Of a DNA stretch of 64,000 bases, positions 52,847 through 61,730 are shown one piece after another. The notes under the pieces were generated by a model. It was not told the origin of the DNA, did not search any database, and was given only the letters and a program-made list of their open reading frames with translations. The first letter of the stretch is position 1. Each line of letters opens with the position of its first letter. The stretch covers positions 248,001 through 312,000 of the forward strand of contig NZ_CANLOZ010000006.1 in NCBI RefSeq assembly GCF_947492965.1. The letters are read 5' to 3'. A program made the position numbers and the translations under genes. The stretch comes from an uncultured Aquimarina sp. (GTDB taxonomy: Bacteria > Bacteroidota > Bacteroidia > Flavobacteriales > Flavobacteriaceae).

Positions 52847-53021
52847 TTTAATTCTTTACAAATAGAGGTTATTTCCCCGATTTTACTATTTAATTTATAT
52901 TTTGTAATCAACTGATAATAAGAACTCAATTTGGATAAAATGAGGTTATATTTTGATAATAAATTGTGGAAAAGAAACAATATTTTCTAAATTTAAATTC
53001 AACAAATTAAATTATTTAGGT

Positions 53022-53234
53022 ATGCTTAAGAAAATTTTAGACATTGATAACAGTAAAAAACTGAGTAAAACTGCACAAAAAGCAATACAAGGAGGAGATT
53101 TTCCTTTTTTTGATGAATGTTGTGCTTGTGTCTTTAGACCTGCAAATAGACCGTTCCCTATTTTGATTACACAATCTTGTTCTGACCCTTGTCCGGTAGA
53201 CGGAAGTACCGAATATGAAGATACAGGATGCTAA
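53022..53234 (+). CDS. Cys-rich small peptide with double-glycine leader
   Basis: A 70-residue peptide. Leader MLKKILDIDNSKKLSKTAQKAIQGG (1-25) ends in a GG cleavage motif, as in bacteriocin-like and RiPP-like precursors of Bacteroidota (LKKIL..., LSK..QK.I.GG). The 45-residue core, DFPFFDECCACVF and onward, has six cysteines at core positions 8, 9, 11, 28, 32 and 45. ATG 53022 is chosen because it begins the leader. An upstream TTG (52953) would add unrelated residues. No peptidase-transporter, radical-SAM or cyclase gene is next to it, so processing would rely on distant genes. A strong terminator follows. Confidence 0.75.
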   Translation: MLKKILDIDNSKKLSKTAQKAIQGGDFPFFDECCACVFRPANRPFPILITQSCSDPCPVDGSTEYEDTGC

Positions 53235-53241
53235 AACTTAC

Positions 53242-53267
53242 AAAGCGAACTTCGGTTCGCTTTTTTT
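53242..53267 (+). terminator. intrinsic terminator after the small peptide
   Basis: AAAGCGAAC and GTTCGCTTT arms (53242-53250, 53255-53263) with a short loop and a T run ending at 53267. This strong terminator supports the small peptide being an independent transcript. Confidence 0.85.
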
Positions 53268-53359
53268 ACGCCAGAGATGGTATTACATAATAGATTTTCT
53301 GGTTTTAGAAAAGATATGCCATCATTTCCGTAATTTTATAATCAAAAATTTATTGAAAT

Positions 53360-53896
53360 ATGGCAATTCAAAAACCTTTTAATCTTACCCAATGGATAGA
53401 AGAAAATCGTAATCTTTTAAAACCTCCTGTAGGCAATAAGAATCTTTACAAAGATGCAGGTGATTATATAGTAATGATTGTTGCTGGGCCAAATGCTAGA
53501 AAAGACTATCACTATAACGAAACTGAGGAACTGTTTTACCAGTTAGAAGGAGAAATAGAAGTTCATATACAAGAGGAGGGTAAGAAGAAAACAATGAAAT
53601 TAGGACCAGGAGATATGTATTTGCACCCCGCTAAAGTTCCGCACTCTCCAGTTAGGCATAAAGACTCAATAGGTCTTGTTATAGAAAGGAAAAGAGCCGA
53701 CTTAGAAGCAGAAGATGGGTTATTATGGTTCTGCGATAATTGTAATAATAAGTTACACGAGGTATATTTTAAACTAAATAATATTGAGAAGGATTTCTTA
53801 AAACATTTTAAAGATTTCTATGGTAGTAAATCGCTAAGAACCTGTAGTAAATGTGGTACAGAGATGGCAGTAGATAAAAGATTTGTCGCTGATTAA
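53360..53896 (+). CDS. 3-hydroxyanthranilate 3,4-dioxygenase
   Basis: Opens the ring of 3-hydroxyanthranilate in the kynurenine branch of tryptophan breakdown, giving aminocarboxymuconate semialdehyde. This 178-residue cupin has the metal ligands H51, E57 and H95 and the C-terminal rubredoxin-like cysteines C125, C128, C162 and C165, all at the positions known from bacterial enzymes. The other kynurenine genes (kynureninase, monooxygenase) are not in the window. It is 161 bases before the aldehyde dehydrogenase. Confidence 0.96.
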   Translation: MAIQKPFNLTQWIEENRNLLKPPVGNKNLYKDAGDYIVMIVAGPNARKDYHYNETEELFYQLEGEIEVHIQEEGKKKTMKLGPGDMYLHPAKVPHSPVRHKDSIGLVIERKRADLEAEDGLLWFCDNCNNKLHEVYFKLNNIEKDFLKHFKDFYGSKSLRTCSKCGTEMAVDKRFVAD

Positions 53897-54057
53897 GTAA
53901 GATCAATTTAGTTTAAAAAAGTTTATGAAAATGTGATTTTGGTTTTTTTGAAAGTAATTTTATGGAATTTTGTTTAAAATTAACAATAAACAGAGTCAAA
54001 ATTTAATATATTTTCAAAACACAGTATCTTTACAACTTAAAAAATAATTTGTAATAC

Positions 54058-55611
54058 ATGGCAACTATAGCAACAGATTTTGGAATAGAAGAAGCCCTAA
54101 AGCAATTAGGTGTTTCTGATCTAAATAAAGGAACCTCTACAGGATCAGATTGGTTTTCTAATGGAGAAGAAATTTCATCTTTCTCACCAGTTGATGGTAA
54201 TTTGATCGGAAAAGTTACTACAACCACGACAGAAGATTATGAGAAAGTAATTACCGCTGCTCAAACTGCATTTAAGTCTTGGAAATTAATGCCTGCTCCT
54301 CAACGAGGAGAAATTATGAGACAATTTGGAGAAGAACTAAGACGGTTAAAAGAACCACTCGGTAAATTGGTTTCTTATGAAATGGGTAAGTCGTATCAAG
54401 AAGGTTTGGGAGAGGTACAAGAAATGATAGATATCTGTGATTTTGCTGTTGGTTTATCAAGACAATTACACGGACTTACTATGCATTCCGAAAGACCTGG
54501 TCATAGAATGTATGAACAGTATCATCCTTTAGGAATCGTTGGAATTATTTCTGCTTTTAATTTTCCGGTTGCGGTTTGGTCGTGGAATACTGCTTTAGCA
54601 TGGATTTGTGGAGATGTATGTGTTTGGAAACCAAGTGAAAAAACACCACTTTGTGGAGTAGCTTGTCAAAATATTATAGCCAAAGTTTTAAAAGATAATA
54701 ACCTTCCGGAAGGAATATCTTGTTTAGTTAATGGCGATTATAAGGTAGGAGAGTTTATGACGACGGACAAACGTATTCCATTAATTTCTGCTACAGGATC
54801 TACCAGAATGGGTAAAATTGTGGCGGCTACAGTGGGACAACGTTTAGGGAAATCTTTGTTAGAACTGGGAGGTAATAATGCAATTATTGTTACACCTGAT
54901 GCGGATATTAAAATGACAGTAATTGGAGCGGTTTTTGGAGCTGTAGGTACAGCGGGACAAAGATGTACATCAACCAGAAGATTGATAATACATGAATCAA
55001 TTTATGATAAAGTAAAAAATGCTGTGGTAGATGCTTATAAACAATTAAGAATTGGAAATCCGTTAGATGAAAATAATCACGTTGGACCGTTAATTGATAC
55101 TGATGCAGTAAAAGGATATCAGCAAGCGCTAGAAAAAGTAGTGCAGGAAGGCGGTAGTATCGTTGTAGAAGGAGGCGTTCTTTCTGGAGAAGGATATGAA
55201 AGTGGATGTTATGTAAAACCTGCAATTGCTGAGGCTGATAACTCTTTCGAAATAGTACAACACGAAACATTTGCACCAGTTTTATATCTATTAAAATATA
55301 GTGGAGATGTAGAGAATGCCATTGAAGTACAAAATGGAGTAGCCCAAGGATTATCTTCAGCGATAATGACTAATAATCTTCGTGAAGCTGAACGATTTTT
55401 ATCGCATGCTGGTTCTGATTGCGGTATAGCGAATGTAAATATCGGTACTTCGGGAGCTGAAATCGGTGGTGCTTTTGGTGGAGAGAAAGAAACTGGAGGA
55501 GGAAGAGAATCCGGCTCTGATGCTTGGAAAGTATATATGAGAAGGCAAACTAATACTATAAATTACACAACCGAATTGCCTTTAGCTCAAGGAATTAAAT
55601 TTGATTTATAA
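54058..55611 (+). CDS. ALDH7-type aldehyde dehydrogenase
   Basis: 517 residues with the full aldehyde-dehydrogenase fold: IISAFNFPVAVW, the WKPSEKTP cofactor Lys, SATGSTRMGK, catalytic Glu in LELGGNNAI, catalytic Cys in GTAGQRCTSTRR, and the late GGEKETGGGRESGSDAWK block of the ALDH7 (alpha-aminoadipic semialdehyde dehydrogenase, antiquitin) class. The likely job is lysine catabolism or general aldehyde detoxification. Co-orientation with the 3-hydroxyanthranilate dioxygenase raises the alternative that it handles a muconate semialdehyde. A hairpin terminator follows. Confidence 0.92.
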   Translation: MATIATDFGIEEALKQLGVSDLNKGTSTGSDWFSNGEEISSFSPVDGNLIGKVTTTTTEDYEKVITAAQTAFKSWKLMPAPQRGEIMRQFGEELRRLKEPLGKLVSYEMGKSYQEGLGEVQEMIDICDFAVGLSRQLHGLTMHSERPGHRMYEQYHPLGIVGIISAFNFPVAVWSWNTALAWICGDVCVWKPSEKTPLCGVACQNIIAKVLKDNNLPEGISCLVNGDYKVGEFMTTDKRIPLISATGSTRMGKIVAATVGQRLGKSLLELGGNNAIIVTPDADIKMTVIGAVFGAVGTAGQRCTSTRRLIIHESIYDKVKNAVVDAYKQLRIGNPLDENNHVGPLIDTDAVKGYQQALEKVVQEGGSIVVEGGVLSGEGYESGCYVKPAIAEADNSFEIVQHETFAPVLYLLKYSGDVENAIEVQNGVAQGLSSAIMTNNLREAERFLSHAGSDCGIANVNIGTSGAEIGGAFGGEKETGGGRESGSDAWKVYMRRQTNTINYTTELPLAQGIKFDL

Positions 55612-55625
55612 AAAAATTATTTTTT

Positions 55626-55656
55626 AAAAAAGCACCTAATTTTTAGGTGCTTTTTT
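55626..55656 (+). terminator. intrinsic terminator after the aldehyde dehydrogenase
   Basis: AAAAAAGCACCTAA (55626-55639) and TTAGGTGCTTTTTT (55643-55656) with a 3-base loop form a perfect stem ending in T residues. It is effective in either direction. Confidence 0.9.
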
Positions 55657-55781
55657 GATTAGTGTTAAGTTAATAATCTTTGTTAAGTCACTTATTAAAC
55701 GTATAAGAATACATTAGAATGTATATCTTCGCAGAAATAAAGACGCAACCATATACTTCTAAGCGCATCTTTATTACAAAT

Positions 55782-56168
55782 ATGAAAAGGATTATGAAGA
55801 AATTATTACTTATATTTTTAGTTGTCTGTTCTGCTTGTAATCTGGATGAACAAGAAACATTAGATCCAATTTTTTGCACAGATGAACTTAGGCCGGGATT
55901 AGAAATTACAGTTTTAAGCTCTGTTGATAATACTATTGTAACCTCTGGAATTACGGTAATTGCGAAGGACGGGGATTATACGGAGACATTAGTTAATTTT
56001 AATGAAACAACTAATTTTGTAGGCGCTTTCGAAAGAACAGGAACGTATCTTATAACGATTAGTGGAGAAGCCTTTCAGGAGTTTTCTTCCTCAACTCCAA
56101 TTATGGTCGATAAAGACATTTGCCACGTAATTACTGAGAGTCGGGAACTAGTAATTCAATCAAATTAA
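55782..56168 (+). CDS. small hypothetical lipoprotein
   Basis: 128 residues from ATG 55782 (MKRIMKKLLLIFLVVCSAC), with lipobox Cys19. ATG 55794 is also possible, while the longer frame from 55719 precedes the signal peptide without sense. The mature part is beta-rich with LRPGLEITVLSSVDNTIVTSG and a C-terminal HVITESRELVIQSN, like a carboxypeptidase-regulatory or Ig-like domain. No family is certain. It is separated from the large secreted propeller protein by 88 bases. Confidence 0.65.
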   Translation: MKRIMKKLLLIFLVVCSACNLDEQETLDPIFCTDELRPGLEITVLSSVDNTIVTSGITVIAKDGDYTETLVNFNETTNFVGAFERTGTYLITISGEAFQEFSSSTPIMVDKDICHVITESRELVIQSN

Positions 56169-56223
56169 CAAGATAGTACCATATTTTGATAATATTTTAA
56201 CAAATGTTTTGCATACATTAAGT

Positions 56224-56231
56224 TAGCTTTG
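56224..56231 (+). promoter_or_regulatory. -7 element upstream of the propeller gene
   Basis: TAGCTTTG matches TAnnTTTG exactly, 25 bases before the ATG. The nearest TTTG upstream (56208-56211) is closer than the usual spacing, so the -33 partner is uncertain. Confidence 0.4.
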
Positions 56232-56256
56232 GGACTCACACAAAATTAACTTAAAT

Positions 56257-59200
56257 ATGAATTCAACTCTACAACACCTCACTCGAGGTATTTGTGCTTG
56301 TGGATTAATGTTATCAACACTTACGATAACAGCACAAGTGCAACAACTCAAAACTACTCCAGATGAAAAACCGGCTAAGGGTCATCAGTTGTACAAGCAA
56401 ACAAAGATGTTTGATAGTAAAAAAGGACCTACGGATCCTAGAACACCTATTCAAAGACAAGCGGATAATGCCATAGAAAGATCTCAATTTGATTTATTGA
56501 GATTGCAAGATCCAGCGACAGGAAGAATACCAGAAGGTATTAGAAAAGCCGAATTAAAATACTCAGGAAAGATTAGTCTTAGTGATGATTCACAAAAATC
56601 ATTACAAACAGCTGCTAAATCAGGAAGGTTTTCTTTTTGGAAAAACAGAGGACCTTTCAATGTTGGTGGTAGAACACGTGCATTAGCGATAGACAGAAGA
56701 AACGAGAATGTTATTTTAGCCGGAGGAGTTTCTGGTGGATTATGGAGAACAGAAAATGGAGGAGAAACTTGGAGAAAAATAACAAGATCTTTCCAAAATC
56801 CTAGTATTACTGGAATAATTCAAGATCCAAGACCTAGACATAGCTTTACTTGGTATTATATTTCTGGTGAGCGTTGGGGTAACTCTGCTAGTGCTGGAGG
56901 AGCATTTTATCAAGGTAGTGGAGTGTATAAATCTAGAGATGGAGGACGTACATTCGAGCAGTTAAGAGCTACTGTAAATCCTAATGTAGGTATATTCAAT
57001 ACTAACGAGCCTTTTGATTTAATCAACTCTATAGCGATCGATCCTAGAAACGGAGATATTTATTTAGGTACAATTACTGGGATACAAAGATCTCAAGATG
57101 GTGGAAACTCTTTTACAGAAGTTTTAGCTGGTGGTTTCGATGCGAAAGCTGAGGTAGCGATTACTTCTACTGGACAGATATATGCTACCATAGATTCTGA
57201 TAATGATCCAACAGCAGGTTTCTTTGCATCTACAGATGGTGATACTTGGACGAATATTACTCCAGAAGGATTTGTACCAGCTTATGGTAGAACTGTGATG
57301 GGTATCGATCCTTCAAATGAAAATACGGTGTATTTCTTTACTCAAAATAATAGTGGAGGAACTCCTGCTTTATTAAACCGATATGATGCGACAGCTGGAA
57401 CTTGGACTGATTTAAGTGTTAATCTACCTTTCGGTATTGGTGGACCAGTAGGAAACTTAAACTTACAAGGAGAATATAACATGGTAGTTAAAGTACACCC
57501 TACAAATAGCAATATGGTATTTGTTGGTGGAACTAATATCTACAGATCAATGGATGGATTTACAACACCAACAGGACAAGAAAGTTGGATCGCTGGATAT
57601 TCTCCAATAAACAACGTAAGCTTATATACTAATCAGCATCCTGATCAGCACGTACTTACATTTTTCCCATCGAATCCTAATAGAGCATTATCAGGAAATG
57701 ATGGAGGTGTGTATGTAACGGAAGATATTACTGCTACTATTGATGGAGTTGAGCCTGTTGCTTGGACTTCTCTAAACAATGGATACATTACAACACAGCC
57801 ATATCATGTTGCTTTCGATCCAGAACCAAATACTGATGATCTAGTTGCTGGATTCCAGGATAACGGAACTTGGTTTACTAATTCTACGGACTCTAATGCT
57901 ATATGGGAATCAGATTTTGGAGGAGATGGTGCGTACAGTGCAATCGCTGATAACGGAAGAACTCGTTATGTTTCTTCGCAAAGAGGAAATGTATTCAGAT
58001 TCAATTTTGATGAAGAAGGAGTTTTTGAATCTTTCTCCGCTGTAGAGCCAGCAGGTGCTTCAGGTTTTGCTTTTGTGAATCCATTTATTCTGGATCCTAA
58101 TAATGACAATATTATGTATATGCCAGCAGGAAGCACAATTTGGAGAAATAATGATCTTGATGGTTTACCATTATTTACCAATACAAATGCAACTGAAAAC
58201 TGGGTTAATTTAACAAATACTGCGACACCAGACGGATCTACAATTACAGCGCTAGAAGCTTCTACATTCCCAGTAGCAAATAGATTATACTACGGTACTA
58301 ATTCTGGAATAATTTTCAGAATGGATAACGCAAATATTGACAATCAGACAGTAGTAGATATTTCTACTGGTAAAGGTTTACCTGTAGGTTTTGTAAATGA
58401 TATTAATATCGATCCATCTAATGCAGATCGAGTGATTGCAACATTTTCAAATTACGGAATACCAAGTGTTTTCATTACTGAAGATGGTGGAGATACATGG
58501 ACTAACATTAGTGGTAATTTAGAAGAAAATGCTGATGGTACAGGAAATGGACCTTCAGTAAGAAGTACTGCATTCTTAGGAAGTAGTTCAGGTAGATTTG
58601 GAGCACGTTTACAAAGAGTATTTGCTGCTACTAGTACAGGTTTATACTCTACTAGAAGACTTAATGGTCAAAATACTGTTTGGAGAAAAGAAAACTTTGC
58701 TATCGGTAATTCTGTTGCTGATGAGGTAGTTACTAGAAAAGATGGGTTTATCGCGGTAGCAGCTCACGGAAGCGGTTTATTTAGTGCACGTTTCCCAATC
58801 ACAGCAAATCCATTACCAGAAGCTACGCTAACAACAGCGTTTTTACTTGAAGATTTCGGAGTAAGTGAGAACAGTGAAGACACTACTATAGATATCGCCG
58901 GATTGTTTGTACAATCACAAGGATTACCAATTGATATTGAATTAACGAATTCTAATCCAGAGTTAGTGACAGCAGTGTTAACAGGAAATACCTTAACGTT
59001 ATCGTATGCTCCAGATAGTCTTGGATCAGCATCAATCGGACTGATTGCTACTTCTGGTGATGAGCAGGTGGCAGAAGGTTTTACAGTTACTGTTTCAGAG
59101 CCAACTATTTATGAGCAAACAAATACTCAGGTGTCTACAATACCATCACAAAACTTTTTAGATTTTGGTGGATTAGCACAAGCTGCTGATGATTTTACGG

Positions 59201-59943
59201 TTCCTAGTGGTACTTCTTGGAATATAGATAGAATTGTTGCTTTTGGTGCTGTGAATGGAAGCCCAGCACTTACTAATGTAAGTATTGTGATTTATGAGAA
59301 CGAAGGTGGAGTTCCAGGAGCAGAAGTATATAATAGCGGTGATATTACACCAATTTCAGATCCTAATATTTCTAATTTGAATATTGCCCTTCCAGAAGTA
59401 GTTACTTTAGAAAGCGGTGAATATTGGATTTCAGTTTATACTAATTTAGCATTTAATGGAGGAAATCAGTGGTTCTGGGCATCTCAAGAAAATGTGGTAG
59501 GAGAAGTAACTCAATTTAGAGATCCAGTAAATCTTTTTGGAACTGGAGCAATAGATTGGACAGCTACTACAGTGGCATTAGGAAGAGATCCTTTGGATCA
59601 GATTTTCCAAATTTATGGAGATATCATTAGTTCTGGTGATGGACCAGTAGAACCAGAAGTGGAGACTCCTTTGGTAACATTAGATTTAGTAAATGAGATT
59701 GCGGTATATCCTAACCCATCAAACAATACTTTCTTTTTTAACTTCGGTGATACTATTGCTAAATCAAGCAGCAAAGTAAATATTGATATTTTTAATAGTA
59801 CAGGAAACCTTGTACATACGATGTCTGATGTGAATTCAAATGCAAGTGTAAATTGGGATGCTTCTCGTTTAGCTTCTGGTTTGTATTATGCAAAGATTTC
59901 TGGTATAGGAACAAGTAAAGTAGTTAAGTTACTTAAGAAATAG
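56257..59943 (+). CDS. large secreted BNR/sortilin-type propeller protein, T9SS
   Basis: A 1228-residue exported protein. Signal peptide about 1-26. A BNR/Asp-box beta-propeller spans about 125-850, with repeated S/T-x-D/N-G-G-x-T-W/F units (RTENGGETW, KSRDGGRTF, RSQDGGNSF, ITEDGGDTW), as in sortilin/VPS10 and sialidase-like proteins. An Ig/cadherin-like region is at about 870-960, a further beta-sandwich at about 965-1130, and the type IX sorting domain at about 1145-1228 (VYPNPSNNTFFF, ending KVVKLLKK). No sialidase Arg triad could be identified, so an enzymatic role is not claimed. A hairpin terminator follows. Confidence 0.85.
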   Translation: MNSTLQHLTRGICACGLMLSTLTITAQVQQLKTTPDEKPAKGHQLYKQTKMFDSKKGPTDPRTPIQRQADNAIERSQFDLLRLQDPATGRIPEGIRKAELKYSGKISLSDDSQKSLQTAAKSGRFSFWKNRGPFNVGGRTRALAIDRRNENVILAGGVSGGLWRTENGGETWRKITRSFQNPSITGIIQDPRPRHSFTWYYISGERWGNSASAGGAFYQGSGVYKSRDGGRTFEQLRATVNPNVGIFNTNEPFDLINSIAIDPRNGDIYLGTITGIQRSQDGGNSFTEVLAGGFDAKAEVAITSTGQIYATIDSDNDPTAGFFASTDGDTWTNITPEGFVPAYGRTVMGIDPSNENTVYFFTQNNSGGTPALLNRYDATAGTWTDLSVNLPFGIGGPVGNLNLQGEYNMVVKVHPTNSNMVFVGGTNIYRSMDGFTTPTGQESWIAGYSPINNVSLYTNQHPDQHVLTFFPSNPNRALSGNDGGVYVTEDITATIDGVEPVAWTSLNNGYITTQPYHVAFDPEPNTDDLVAGFQDNGTWFTNSTDSNAIWESDFGGDGAYSAIADNGRTRYVSSQRGNVFRFNFDEEGVFESFSAVEPAGASGFAFVNPFILDPNNDNIMYMPAGSTIWRNNDLDGLPLFTNTNATENWVNLTNTATPDGSTITALEASTFPVANRLYYGTNSGIIFRMDNANIDNQTVVDISTGKGLPVGFVNDINIDPSNADRVIATFSNYGIPSVFITEDGGDTWTNISGNLEENADGTGNGPSVRSTAFLGSSSGRFGARLQRVFAATSTGLYSTRRLNGQNTVWRKENFAIGNSVADEVVTRKDGFIAVAAHGSGLFSARFPITANPLPEATLTTAFLLEDFGVSENSEDTTIDIAGLFVQSQGLPIDIELTNSNPELVTAVLTGNTLTLSYAPDSLGSASIGLIATSGDEQVAEGFTVTVSEPTIYEQTNTQVSTIPSQNFLDFGGLAQAADDFTVPSGTSWNIDRIVAFGAVNGSPALTNVSIVIYENEGGVPGAEVYNSGDITPISDPNISNLNIALPEVVTLESGEYWISVYTNLAFNGGNQWFWASQENVVGEVTQFRDPVNLFGTGAIDWTATTVALGRDPLDQIFQIYGDIISSGDGPVEPEVETPLVTLDLVNEIAVYPNPSNNTFFFNFGDTIAKSSSKVNIDIFNSTGNLVHTMSDVNSNASVNWDASRLASGLYYAKISGIGTSKVVKLLKK

Positions 59944-59983
59944 TCATAATTTGACTTTTAAATAACAATTAATTATGAAAAGG

Positions 59984-60011
59984 GGAGTTGATATAATCAA
60001 CTCCTTTTTTT
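59984..60011 (+). terminator. intrinsic terminator after the propeller gene
   Basis: GGAGTTGAT (59984-59992), loop ATA and ATCAACTCC (59996-60004) are followed by seven T residues. Confidence 0.9.
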
Positions 60012-60023
60012 ATTTTCAACATT

Positions 60024-60515
60024 ATGAATAAGTTAGTATATATAATATTATTTGCAATTTTAGTTTCTTGTAAATCTACTAGTATTGCTCAGGAAAATGA
60101 CAAGAAAAGTAGCAACCCTGAAAATAAGGTAAAAGTTCAGAAACCCCGATTTGGAGATTCTAACAATGGAACGGTAAGACCGAATGCAGTCACACAAAGT
60201 CAAATTACTCCAAATACAATACATCTTAAAGTAGTTGTGTTAGAAGTTTCGGGAAACAATAATATTTGTGATAAGCCCTATAATAATACAGGTAGGATGC
60301 TAGTAAAAAAGATTAAAGGTTATGGATCTGGAATTGTAAATATGATTTCACAAAATCAGGAATTAATCATTGCATTACGCAAGGGAATTGCCAAAGACAT
60401 TTCTAGTTTACAGAAGAATATAGACAAAGAAATTTCTATAGTGGTACGAGAAAAACCATGTGCAGATTTTAATCAAACTATGTATGAAATAGTTACTATT
60501 TCTAATATAGATTAG
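60024..60515 (+). CDS. hypothetical lipoprotein
   Basis: 163 residues with lipobox Cys16 (AILVSCKSTS). A basic linker is followed by a domain with IHLKVVVLEVSGNNNICDKPYNN and AIAKDISSLQ-like helices containing a second and third Cys. I recognise no family. The stop overlaps the stop of the convergent zinc-ribbon gene by 4 bases. Confidence 0.65.
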   Translation: MNKLVYIILFAILVSCKSTSIAQENDKKSSNPENKVKVQKPRFGDSNNGTVRPNAVTQSQITPNTIHLKVVVLEVSGNNNICDKPYNNTGRMLVKKIKGYGSGIVNMISQNQELIIALRKGIAKDISSLQKNIDKEISIVVREKPCADFNQTMYEIVTISNID

Positions 60516-61639
60516 ATATTTCCCTGTTGATTTTGATAAGTATCTACCAACCAAAGAATCAATACAATTACAGCAATACTCAATACAACTGTGAAGAATA
60601 TTTTCCAAAACGAATAAGGTCTTTTTCCAGATATTCGACCGGTTTGACCATTCACAAAGAAATTATATTTTTTGCCATTATATTGATAGGCACTTATATA
60701 AACTGGAAGTAAAATATGTTTAAAGGTTTCTTCAGATAAGCTCATATTAATAGAATGTACTCTTTGCGTATCTCCACCAATATCATGTCTAGACCATGAT
60801 CGAGCAATTTTTTCTGCTTCTTTCGTAGACTCTAAATGACCGTCTTTTAGAGGAATCGTATATTTTTCTGTTACAAATCCTGCCAAAAAACTAGTATTAA
60901 ATGGAACCAAAGCTTTTAGATTCCAGTGAGCTATTTTATTTGGGATAGTATTTTTTCGTTGATGAGAAGCCTTTATTAAAGTGTCATCGACAAAACCACT
61001 TACATTTCCACTGGCAGGTGTCCAACGCGTTCTGCGTTCTTGTCTCGTTCTTTGAACTGTTTTCCCATTTACAGTAGTAGTGTATGGAACGCTTACATAG
61101 TAATAATCTCCTCTTTGTCCTGTATAGGTAGCATACAATTGAGCATCGAATGTCCAATAGGGTAAGTACAAACCTTTTGTATATTGAGGATCTAAAGCTG
61201 CTTTTTTAAGATTATTAGGAGCAAACCATAATCCTTGTACCCATTTAGAAAATATTTGATGCGATTTTTTCTGATCAAATTGAAAAGGTAAAACGGCACC
61301 AGGAAGAATCCAATCTTCTTTATAAGCATCTTCTATGATCAGAGGCATCGTACAATATACACAATGCAATGATTTGTAATTCTCTTCGATATGCTGATTT
61401 GCGCCACAATTTTTACATTGCAGCATTAGTATCTCCTCAGAATGAGAAAGTGATCCCATCTCTTCCAAGTAGGGTTTTAGCTCCAGCTCTTTAAATCCAT
61501 CTTCATTCTGAACAATTGTTTCTTCATGACCACAGTAATCACATTTAATTTCTGTAGTTCCTGGTTTATATGTCAATTCTGCACCACAATTGACACACGA
61601 TTTTTTTTGTTCAGAAAATGCTCTTTTTTCTTCTTCCAT
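60512..61639 (-). CDS. double zinc-ribbon membrane-anchored protein
   Basis: 375 residues. Two zinc ribbons near the N-terminus (CVNCGAELTYKPGTTEIKCDYCG and LQCKNCGANQHIEENYKSLHCVYC, all four CxxC pairs intact). A middle domain has LPYWTFDAQLYATYTGQRGDYYY. A single C-terminal membrane helix (about 345-367, WKIFFTVVLSIAVIVLILWLV) follows. Such proteins are sometimes mislabelled as helicase PriA because of the ribbon. I see no helicase motif. It follows the SPFH gene on the same strand, so the two probably act together at the membrane. Confidence 0.75.
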   Translation of the reverse strand: MEEEKRAFSEQKKSCVNCGAELTYKPGTTEIKCDYCGHEETIVQNEDGFKELELKPYLEEMGSLSHSEEILMLQCKNCGANQHIEENYKSLHCVYCTMPLIIEDAYKEDWILPGAVLPFQFDQKKSHQIFSKWVQGLWFAPNNLKKAALDPQYTKGLYLPYWTFDAQLYATYTGQRGDYYYVSVPYTTTVNGKTVQRTRQERRTRWTPASGNVSGFVDDTLIKASHQRKNTIPNKIAHWNLKALVPFNTSFLAGFVTEKYTIPLKDGHLESTKEAEKIARSWSRHDIGGDTQRVHSINMSLSEETFKHILLPVYISAYQYNGKKYNFFVNGQTGRISGKRPYSFWKIFFTVVLSIAVIVLILWLVDTYQNQQGNI

Positions 61640-61677
61640 TGAGGAGTTACAATACTAAAGGTTGTACAAAATAGATG

Positions 61678-61706
61678 CCTTCTTCCATAGGTAAAATGGA
61701 AGAAGG
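61678..61706. terminator. 11-bp hairpin between the SPFH and zinc-ribbon genes
   Basis: CCTTCTTCCAT (61678-61688), a 7-base loop and ATGGAAGAAGG (61696-61706) pair perfectly. Read in the minus direction it follows the SPFH gene and precedes the zinc-ribbon gene, so it may reduce readthrough. The T tract is weak. Confidence 0.5.
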
Positions 61707-61730
61707 ATAAATTTATGTTATAAATTGTTT

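Larger units (their letters stand above)
52682..53021. other. 340-base intergenic stretch with two hairpins
   Basis: No gene is supported here. It holds a compound terminator (52730-52773), a bulged palindrome (52812-52846), then AT-rich DNA leading to the small peptide gene. A frame on the minus strand (52723-52980) lies entirely in this gap, runs through both hairpins and shows no family motif. I do not accept it. Confidence 0.7.

Noticed and set aside
52723..52980. 85-residue minus-strand frame in the long gap
   Set aside because: It crosses two hairpins including a terminator, shows no family motif and has no convincing start.
54908..55276. 122-residue minus-strand frame inside the aldehyde dehydrogenase gene
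   Set aside because: It is entirely opposite a strongly conserved gene; its Leu/Gln-rich composition is a mirror of codon usage.
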